This document shows positions 1 through 5,616 of a stretch of 32,209 nt of DNA, piece by piece. Each line of letters opens with the position of its first letter. Position 1 is the first letter of the stretch. The translations under genes and the position numbers were made by a program. The DNA is from Acidobacteriota bacterium (lineage in GTDB: Bacteria > Acidobacteriota > Thermoanaerobaculia > UBA5066): assembly GCA_008363385.1 (NCBI GenBank), contig RHKY01000071.1, positions 1 to 32,209 of the forward strand. The letters run 5' to 3'. Under the pieces are notes generated by a model. It did not search any database. It had not been told where the DNA came from and saw nothing but the letters and a program-made list of their open reading frames with translations.

Positions 1-453
1 GGTCCGGTAACAGACGAAAAGTCAAATAGACAGAGTTCCGTCAGGACGGTAAGTACCCCACCTCTGGCCACTTACGAGGGACCTCCGAAAGGCGCGATCC
101 CCACCAGATTATGGGATCGGGCGCAGGTCCAAGTTATTCCCCTCCAACGGGTTACACGCCAGGACCCGACATCAGTTTCGTCCTGACGGCGTCCCGTCGA
201 TCGTCCCCGACCGACCGAGGAGGGGCCGAAACTCCTCGCGCGGCTCCGAGCCTCGACGCGCCTCGCAGCCCCTGTTCTCAGGGCGATCGTCCACATCGGC
301 CTCATCGGCTCCGTCTGAGGCTGAAGGGGGTTTTGGAGCAGAACTGACACGATTCCGACGGTTATCGGCGCAGAGCTGACACGTAGCCGACCGTTCCGGC
401 CCCGTTTCGGCCCTTCCACGTCCCCTCTCCGCGGTCCCCTTCGCGTTCGTCCC
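1..453. other. Gene-poor left flank of the phage-like operon
   Basis: I find no convincing protein here. The open frames on both strands are Arg/Ser/Pro-rich with no recognisable motif and look like GC-driven chance frames. Two structures stand out. An inverted repeat CGATCCC / GGGATCG lies at 95-101 and 113-119, around an 11-nt loop. Two imperfect direct repeats lie near 338-391 and are listed separately. The terminase operon ends at 454. In a normal phage the portal and head genes would follow the terminase, and none appear in this flank. Confidence 0.5.
338..391. repeat. Two imperfect 22-bp direct repeats, 32-bp period (possible IS21-type end)
   Basis: Copies at 338-359 and 370-391 share GCAGA-n-CTGACACG-nnn-CCGAC, 18 of 22 bases identical, with starts 32 bp apart. 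On the minus strand each contains the string CGTGTCAG. From memory, IS21-family elements carry several internal repeats near their ends that often include TGTCAG. No istA or istB reading frame follows inside the window, so this would be an end fragment at most. It could equally be a regulatory repeat just downstream of the terminase operon. Confidence 0.35.
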
Positions 454-1170
454 TCACCCCACGCCCGGCCAGCCGCCCGCCGCCGCCTCCTCCCAGCCCA
501 GCTCCGACTTCCCCGACACGATCGGGCCCGGGATCCCGTCGTGCCGCTCAGCGATCCAGAGCCCGACCGCAAGAGCCAGGACCAGGTCGTCGTTGGCGCG
601 CTCCCGCCACGCCAGCGCCTCGTTCGTCTTCCTCAGGTCCACCGTCATCCGGAAGCCCTGAAGCTCCCGCAGGAGCAGCTGCGCCTCCGGAAGGTCCCGC
701 GCGATCTTCAACCGGCCCGACTGCAGGTGGACCTGCGCCGTCGAGATCACGTCCCGCTTCGGTACCCGATAGGAGAAACCCTCCCGGATCACCCCCTCGC
801 CCGCCGTGATCGTCACCACCCAGGTGCTCATCGCCGTCCCGCGGAAGAGCTCCACCGCCGCCTTCCCCACCCCCGTGGCGTCCAGCGCCAGCGTCGCCCG
901 CTCCAGCCCGTTCCCGATCTCCCGTACCCGCTCGGCGATCCGCGGGTAGGGCGTCCCCACCGGCAGCCGCTCCACGTGCCGCAAGTGGAAGACCGGGGGA
1001 GGGCAGTGGTCCACCTCCGTTCCGTCCGGAGCCCGGAAGACCGGCTGCCAGGTCGTCGAGCGGGAAGACTCGATCCGCCTCGTCCCGACATACGGCCACG
1101 ACTTCCCCTCGATCACCACGATCGCCGTCACCTCCGGCCCCATCCCCAGGTCCACCGCGATCGTCATCAC
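454..1170 (-). CDS. Second RNase H-fold terminase-type nuclease (paralogue of the neighbour)
   Basis: This 238-aa protein contains only the nuclease-like half of a terminase large subunit. Its three acidic clusters resemble the RNase H-fold triad: MTIAVDLG at the N-terminus, LALDATGVG in the middle and ANDDLVLALAVG near the C-terminus. The same clusters, and the shared VPKRDV stretch, occur in the gene immediately upstream (1167-1775), so the two are tandem paralogues. The start is GTGATG: GTG at 1170 overlaps the TGA of the upstream gene, and ATG at 1167 is an equally good alternative. A GGAGG lies 11-14 nt upstream. The ATPase domain is absent. It may act with the upstream ATPase as an alternative or accessory nuclease of the packaging motor, or it may be a Holliday-junction or other RNase H-like nuclease. 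The role is inferred. Confidence 0.75.
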   Translation of the reverse strand: MMTIAVDLGMGPEVTAIVVIEGKSWPYVGTRRIESSRSTTWQPVFRAPDGTEVDHCPPPVFHLRHVERLPVGTPYPRIAERVREIGNGLERATLALDATGVGKAAVELFRGTAMSTWVVTITAGEGVIREGFSYRVPKRDVISTAQVHLQSGRLKIARDLPEAQLLLRELQGFRMTVDLRKTNEALAWRERANDDLVLALAVGLWIAERHDGIPGPIVSGKSELGWEEAAAGGWPGVG

Positions 1171-1775
1171 CGCCCGATCCCCCTCCTTCTCTCCCCTCGT
1201 CCCTCAGAAGCCAGCAGCCAGCCATCCCGGCCCCTCTCGTTCAGCCAGGAGGCCAGCGCCACCGCCAGGACCAGGTCGTCGTGGTCCGCCTCCCGGCAGG
1301 CCTCGTACGTGTCGTGCCCCGTCCGGGTGATCCGGGCCCGGAAGCGCCTCAGCTCCCGCTCCAGGGCAGCCACGTGAGGGAGGTTCCTCGGGATCCGCAG
1401 CCGCCCCGCCTGGAGGAGCCCCGCCACCGACCCCACCACATCCCGCTTCGGCACGTGGAAGTCGTCGCCCGTCCGCTCCGCCGACTCTCCCCCCGTCAGC
1501 GTGATCCCGTACACCTCCTCCCCGATCCGACCCTCCCTCAGCATGTCCACGACCGGACGTCCCACCCCCGTCGCGTCCACCGCCAGCGAGACCGGTCCCG
1601 GGAGCCTCAGGACCAGGAGCCTCGTCCTCTCCACGATCACCGGGTACGGCTCCCCCCGGTGCCGCTCCACGTGACGCAGGGCGTAGGTCCGCTCCTCTCG
1701 CTCCTCCAGGACCGCCAGAGCCGTGTAGTCGAAGGCCTGCCCCAGATCCACCCCGATCGTGAAGCCCCCCCTCAC
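1167..1775 (-). CDS. Terminase large subunit, separate nuclease domain
   Basis: This 202-aa RNase H-fold nuclease corresponds to the C-terminal half of a phage terminase large subunit. GTG at 1775 overlaps the TGA of the ATPase gene (GTGA), with GGAGG four bases upstream, so the open frame extending further upstream is not part of it. The likely catalytic acids sit in FTIGVDLG near residue 10, LAVDATGVG near residue 68 and DHDDLVLAVALA near the C-terminus, matching the three-acid pattern of terminase nucleases that cut concatemeric DNA. Family members normally have the ATPase and nuclease in one chain of about 450-550 aa. Here they are two coupled genes. The junction sits where the linker would be, which suggests a genuine split rather than random decay. 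It probably assembles with the product of 1772-2641. Confidence 0.8.
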   Translation of the reverse strand: MRGGFTIGVDLGQAFDYTALAVLEEREERTYALRHVERHRGEPYPVIVERTRLLVLRLPGPVSLAVDATGVGRPVVDMLREGRIGEEVYGITLTGGESAERTGDDFHVPKRDVVGSVAGLLQAGRLRIPRNLPHVAALERELRRFRARITRTGHDTYEACREADHDDLVLAVALASWLNERGRDGWLLASEGRGERRRGIGR

Positions 1776-2641
1776 AGGTCCTCCGGCGTCCAGAGGCTCG
1801 AGAGCACCTCCCCCGTGGACGGCCCGTCCGTCCCCTCCTCGGTCCTGGAGAGGCCTGCGGTCCTGGACGGGAAGAGCGGCTCCACCTCGTCGGAGAAGGC
1901 CCGCAGGATGTCCTCGGTCCGGAAGAACTGGTCCGTCGTGTCGCTGAACTCGCAGAGGTACTCCTGCTTGAACCACCACTCGCCCAGGGCGTTCCTCTCC
2001 TCGTCCAGGAACGCCTTCGAGATCCTCGGGCAATCGAGGGCGGTGATCCTGATCCGCTCCCAGGGGTTCACGCCCGTCCACTCGTCGTGGAAGAACCCCC
2101 TCTTCCCGAATGGCGTCGTCAGGCAGACCATCCGGCCCCCGGAGACGGCCAGCATCGGGCGGATGGCGAAGTAGAGGGGGTCGGCGACCCTGGCCGCCTC
2201 GTCGACGATCAGGAGACGGACACCCGAGAAGCCCCTCACCGTCTCCTCGGTACCTGGAAGCGCGACGATCCTCGACCCGTTGGTCCACTCGACACGCAGG
2301 GCCGACTCGTCCTTCACCGGGACGGCGTCCCCCAGTCGGTTCCGGAAGTCCGTCACCTTCCGGAAGACCTCCTGGCTCTGGCGGAGGGAGGGGGAGAGGA
2401 GGAGGACGAGCGAGCCGAAGCTGTAGAAGCACTCGTGAAGGGCGATGGCGGCCGTCACCGTCGATTTCCCGGTCTGCCTGGCGCACATCAGGAGCATCCG
2501 ATCGGCCTTGGAGCGCAGGAGGTCCCGCTGCCACGGGTCAGGGGGCATTCCGGCCCGGGTCATGAGGGCCGCGGGGTCGAGCCGCATCTGGAGGTCGTGG
2601 GCGAGGCTGGCGGGTGTCCGCCTGGCCACGCTCGACTTCAC
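1772..2641 (-). CDS. Terminase large subunit, separate ATPase domain
   Basis: This 289-aa protein is the DNA-packaging motor ATPase. Visible motifs are a Walker A-like CARQTGKS (residues 53-60), a Walker B LLIVDEA (143-149) with the catalytic Glu, and the coupling motif TTPFG (175-179). Upstream, PDPWQRDLL (35-42) fits the usual Q-motif region. The start is GTG at 2641, overlapping the small-subunit TGA with GGAGG four bases upstream. The longer in-frame extension to 2800 is low-complexity and lies inside the neighbour's coding region. The protein stops right after EYLCEF and a short acidic linker, exactly where the nuclease domain begins in ordinary terminases. That domain is the next gene. 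Function as a motor follows from the family; the two-chain architecture is seen directly. Confidence 0.88.
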   Translation of the reverse strand: MKSSVARRTPASLAHDLQMRLDPAALMTRAGMPPDPWQRDLLRSKADRMLLMCARQTGKSTVTAAIALHECFYSFGSLVLLLSPSLRQSQEVFRKVTDFRNRLGDAVPVKDESALRVEWTNGSRIVALPGTEETVRGFSGVRLLIVDEAARVADPLYFAIRPMLAVSGGRMVCLTTPFGKRGFFHDEWTGVNPWERIRITALDCPRISKAFLDEERNALGEWWFKQEYLCEFSDTTDQFFRTEDILRAFSDEVEPLFPSRTAGLSRTEEGTDGPSTGEVLSSLWTPEDL

Positions 2642-3153
2642 GGGACCTCCGAGGGATCGGAGGAGGATGGACCGGCTGGAAGGAGGGGCGTCTCCTCGGT
2701 CGGGGTCGCCTCGATCTTGTCGAGGGCTTCGGCCACCGCCAGGCGAGCCTCGACGAAGGGCTCGAGGGCGGCCCGGATGGCGCTGGCGATGCGGGCCCAC
2801 TCCAGGGAGTGGATGACGTCGACGGAGCCGGAGTGCTTGATCTCCTTGCTCTCGGTCCAGCCGGGCTCGTCGACTCTCTCGCGCCCGGGGCCGTACCGGA
2901 GCCAGGCGAAGGGCTCCTCCCGTCTGACCTCCAGCTCGGCCGAGAGGCGGGCCTGGGCTCGGGCCTGCCGGATGTCAGCGGCGAAGGTGCGGTAGGGCTC
3001 TCGCCTCGTCCGCTCGCCCTTCCGCAGCCACGTCTTGAAGGTAGTGCGGGAGACGCCGTTGGCCTCGGCGGCGATCCAGGCGAAGCTCCCGGCCCGGACC
3101 GCGGCGACGATGGACCGGTGGCGGTCGGGGTTGTAGAGCGTGGGCCGGCCCAT
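2638..3153 (-). CDS. Terminase small subunit-like DNA-binding protein
   Basis: This 171-aa protein starts MGRPTLYNPDRH and has an N-terminal helix-turn-helix (about residues 12-45, with IAAEANGVSRTTFKTWLRKG). This is the common layout of phage terminase small subunits that recognise the pac or cos site. A middle segment contains an Arg/Glu-rich helix, and the C-terminal third is acidic and Pro-rich. The ATG at 3153 overlaps the stop of the 82-aa gene (ATGA), and its own TGA overlaps the GTG of the ATPase gene, so the proteins are translationally coupled. Position directly before the terminase ATPase is the main support for the name. Another HTH regulator of the operon is possible. Confidence 0.75.
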   Translation of the reverse strand: MGRPTLYNPDRHRSIVAAVRAGSFAWIAAEANGVSRTTFKTWLRKGERTRREPYRTFAADIRQARAQARLSAELEVRREEPFAWLRYGPGRERVDEPGWTESKEIKHSGSVDVIHSLEWARIASAIRAALEPFVEARLAVAEALDKIEATPTEETPLLPAGPSSSDPSEVP

Positions 3154-3401
3154 CAGAGCGCCTCCTCCCCGACGGTGGCCAAGGGGCGCCAGCAGGGGTG
3201 GTCCGTGGCGGCGGGTGCCCGCTTCCCCGCCCCCGACGAGCGGGCCGCCCTGGTGGCAACGTCGTGGCTCAGGAGGACGCTCCCGTACCGCTCGTCGAAG
3301 GCTTCGACGGTCCAGCCGAGGAGGAGGAGGACGAGGAGGCGGGGCCTGGACGTGGCGTGGTCCCAGCGGAAGAGGCGGCTCTCGCCGACGGGCCAGGTCA
3401 T
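3153..3401 (-). CDS. Small hypothetical protein, 82 aa
   Basis: ATG at 3401 overlaps the TGA of the methyltransferase half (ATGA) and the stop overlaps the ATG of the terminase small subunit. The gene is therefore locked into the operon. The protein starts MTWPVGESRLFRWDHATSRP, followed by a short hydrophobic run (LLVLLLLGW) that is too short to call a membrane helix, and it ends basic. I do not recognise the family. The longer reading frame reaching 3608 overlaps the methyltransferase gene and is not needed. Confidence 0.55.
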   Translation of the reverse strand: MTWPVGESRLFRWDHATSRPRLLVLLLLGWTVEAFDERYGSVLLSHDVATRAARSSGAGKRAPAATDHPCWRPLATVGEEAL

Positions 3402-5134
3402 GCCGCGGGCTCCAGGGGGGCGGGGGTCCCTCCCGTGGCGTCCTTCCAGCGCTGCAGGGCCACGGCCACGAACTCGGGAGCGAGCTCCATGGCGAAGCAG
3501 CGCCGGCCGGTCCTCTCGGCGGCGATGAGCTGCGAGCCGCTTCCGGAGAACGGCTCGTAGCAGACGTCCCCAGGCTGGGTGTGCTGCCTCATGGGGATGG
3601 CAAAGCACTCGACGGGCTTGGGGGTGTTGTGGCTCATCCCCACCGCCGTCTGGAAGGTCTCGCAGCCCTCGACGGACAGGTTCCAGACTTGGCCCACGTA
3701 TGGCACCCGCTCGAGGCGCTTGACGTACCGGATGGCGTAGCGGAGGCCTTCGTGCTCGACGTAGAAGATCGCGGCCCGGGATCCCAGCGACTCCCGGGAG
3801 TAGAAGTAGAGGTGGTACTCGGGGAATCGTCCCCGGATCTCCCGCCCTTCGATTGCCCCGGCCCGTTCGTTCGGCTCGTAGCGGAAGACGTTCGTGCGGT
3901 AGCCGACGGATTCTCCGAGCAGCGAGAGGTGCGACGCCAGGTCGGGCGCGACGGTCTTGCCTTGCCAGTAGGTGCGGCCGTGGGTGCGGCAGCCGTCCCC
4001 GTTCAGCCAGCCCTGCAGCACGGCGAGGCGCTTGCCTTCGGGGAGCCGGAGGACGACGGGGTCGATTCGCTTCGTGTGTGCGCCGCGCCCGCCGAGCCTC
4101 TCGAACTCGGCACCCGCCTCGGCGTCGAACGCCATGACCGTCAGGCCCTGGGACGGCTCGCCGTGGTCGTTCGGGTCGTACTCACTCGTCGAATCCCAGA
4201 AGTCGGTGATCCGGCAGACGAGATCCTGGCGCTTCTTGTGGAGGGAGAAGGTCGGGTAGCGGGACGCGCCGCCGTGACCGGAGGACTGGAGGGTCCCCTG
4301 GGCGAGGTAGAGCCCGAACAGGAACCAGTACCTCTCGTCGCGGTCGGGGAACGGGTCGCTGTCTTCGAGGTCCGGGACCGGCGTCATGGTGTAGTCGCCG
4401 ACGCGTAGCTCGTCGGCGCGGATCCAGATGACCTGGCCGCCGTTGAACTTCCCCTTCACCCGCTCCGGTCTCCAGGTCAGGAACGGGTGGTTGTCCGATG
4501 CCAGGGTGGGGATGTTCGATCCCTTGGCCGTGATCCGGATGAGGTTGGGGGAGGTGTAGGGATGCGTTGAGACGTCCGTGACGTGGTGGAAGCGCCCGTC
4601 GGCCGAATAGACCCTGTCGCTGACCTGGACCGTCTGGATCTGTCGGAAGCCTGCGGCCGTGAGCACGAGGGCTTCGGGATGGAGGCACGGGTGGTCGACG
4701 TCCTCGGAGCGGGAGATGGAGGGGAGGGTCCAGACGCTGGCGAGAGGACCGGCTGTGGCCGAGCGCGGCGGCTTCTGGCCCTTGACCCAGCCGAAGAAGC
4801 AGGGCTCGTGCTGCCAGAGGTACCAGGAGCGGGTGAGGACGGGGCGCTCCTTGGCCCAGATGATCTGCTGGTGGACGAAGGCGCCGTGACGCTCCCAGGC
4901 GGCCTCGACCATGGCCTGGCGACGGCTGGCGTGCCAGCAGTACCAGGCGGCGTCCACCCGGATGGCGGTCTCCCTGGCGACCTTGAGAAAGCCGTCGTAG
5001 AGATCGTCGCCCTGCTCGGAGCGGTCGAAGTCGCGGTAGCTGGCGCTCCAGTCCTTGTTGAGGGACGGGCGGTGCTGGCTGACCTTGGTCCCGGGGTGGT
5101 TGGTGCCGTCGTAGTCGACGAGGTAGGGCGGATC
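3398..5134 (-). CDS. Beta-class DNA methyltransferase half, interrupted by an intein (5' end lost to a frame change)
   Basis: Read from DPPYLVDYDG (5134 downward), this frame encodes an N4/N6 DNA methyltransferase: motif IV DPPY first, then the segment starting DAAWYCWHASRRQAM, then HP-TPKPVE, then the AdoMet-binding motif YEPFSGSGSQLIAAE near the C-terminus. That order is typical of beta-class enzymes. The conserved HP-TPKPVE stretch is split by a 354-residue intein. No good start codon precedes DPPY in this frame. The frame upstream belongs to the ParB-like half (5135-5616), and homologues I remember are single ParB-methylase chains. A net -1 change, together with loss of the segment normally ending in HRLLCGD, separates the two halves. 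The gene is probably inactive unless this is an assembly or sequencing error. The first usable start in the present frame is GTG at 4957, which would omit DPPY. Confidence 0.75.
   Translation of the reverse strand, partial: DPPYLVDYDGTNHPGTKVSQHRPSLNKDWSASYRDFDRSEQGDDLYDGFLKVARETAIRVDAAWYCWHASRRQAMVEAAWERHGAFVHQQIIWAKERPVLTRSWYLWQHEPCFFGWVKGQKPPRSATAGPLASVWTLPSISRSEDVDHPCLHPEALVLTAAGFRQIQTVQVSDRVYSADGRFHHVTDVSTHPYTSPNLIRITAKGSNIPTLASDNHPFLTWRPERVKGKFNGGQVIWIRADELRVGDYTMTPVPDLEDSDPFPDRDERYWFLFGLYLAQGTLQSSGHGGASRYPTFSLHKKRQDLVCRITDFWDSTSEYDPNDHGEPSQGLTVMAFDAEAGAEFERLGGRGAHTKRIDPVVLRLPEGKRLAVLQGWLNGDGCRTHGRTYWQGKTVAPDLASHLSLLGESVGYRTNVFRYEPNERAGAIEGREIRGRFPEYHLYFYSRESLGSRAAIFYVEHEGLRYAIRYVKRLERVPYVGQVWNLSVEGCETFQTAVGMSHNTPKPVECFAIPMRQHTQPGDVCYEPFSGSGSQLIAAERTGRRCFAMELAPEFVAVALQRWKDATGGTPAPLEPAA
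3626..4687 (-). other. Intein (354 aa) with degenerate LAGLIDADG endonuclease
   Basis: The insertion begins with Cys (CLHPEALVLT, block A) and ends in SHN followed by an extein Thr, the standard splice-junction chemistry (Cys1, penultimate His, terminal Asn, Thr+1). Block B is ASDNHPFLT (intein residues 63-71, His67). Block F is VWNLSVEGCETF (334-345). Between them lie two LAGLIDADG-type motifs, LFGLYLAQG (123-131) and LQGWLNGDG (224-232). The second retains its catalytic Asp231. In the first, the acidic residue is replaced by Gln130, which should weaken or abolish homing cleavage. The insertion point lies between HP and TPKPVE, a highly conserved methylase motif, as expected for inteins. Splicing looks intact; homing looks decayed. 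Confidence 0.92.
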
Positions 5135-5616
5135 GGTGGCGCCTTCCGGAGCTCCTGGGCCCTGTCGAGCTGGGGCTCGGCGTCGACGTCCTTCTCCTGG
5201 CCGGGGAGGGTGATGCCGGCGCCGCGGGCGAGGCGGGCGAGCATGGCCTGGACGGCCTGGCTGTCGGTCTCGACGCTCTTGAGAATCTCGGCGAGGCGCT
5301 CGTCGTCGGCCCCGGCCATGGCGGCCAGCGGGTCGAGGGTGGCGAGGAGCTTGTCGGCCTCCTTCTCGTCGAGGTCGAGGACGAGGACGGGGACCTCGGT
5401 GTCGGGGGTGGTCTCGGCCCTGAGGTGGCCGTCGATGAGCATCAGGCCCTGAGGGGTCTCGCGGGCGAGGAGCGCGTCGGCGTATCCGATCTCGGCAAGG
5501 AGGCCCTGGAGGGCATCGCGCTGGGCCTTGGGGTGGGTGCGCCAGTTCTTCGGGTTGGGGAGGAGGGTGCCGGCCGGGATGCGGCGGAGGTCGAGAATGC
5601 GATCGCGGATTCTCAT
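5135..5616 (-). CDS. ParB-like nuclease-domain half of a ParB-methyltransferase gene
   Basis: ATG at 5616 overlaps the primase stop (ATGA). Residues 1-158 form a ParB/sulfiredoxin-like N-terminal domain: LLPNPKNWRTHPKAQRDAL, then the signature LMLIDGHLRAE (58-68), followed by a helical segment ending RAQELRK. After codon 158 (5145-5143) this frame stays open to 4477 but reads only low-complexity Thr/Ser/Pro. The methyltransferase sequence continues in the -1 frame from DPPY at 5134. In the family I recall, ParB and methylase are one protein of about 430-450 aa, used by phages for DNA modification. The half alone would be a ParB-like domain with a meaningless tail. Confidence 0.75.

Noticed and set aside
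40-48. GTCAGGACG at 40-48 and at 14585-14593 as att repeats of the element
   Set aside because: Nine bases is expected by chance in the flanks compared, and a similar string occurs again near 30097.
541-1377. Plus-strand frame opposite the nuclease genes
   Set aside because: Arg/Pro-rich antisense shadow of clear protein-coding sequence with catalytic motifs on the minus strand.
2642-2800. Upstream extension of the terminase ATPase frame
   Set aside because: It is low-complexity and lies in the small-subunit gene. GTG 2641 has GGAGG and overlaps the upstream stop.
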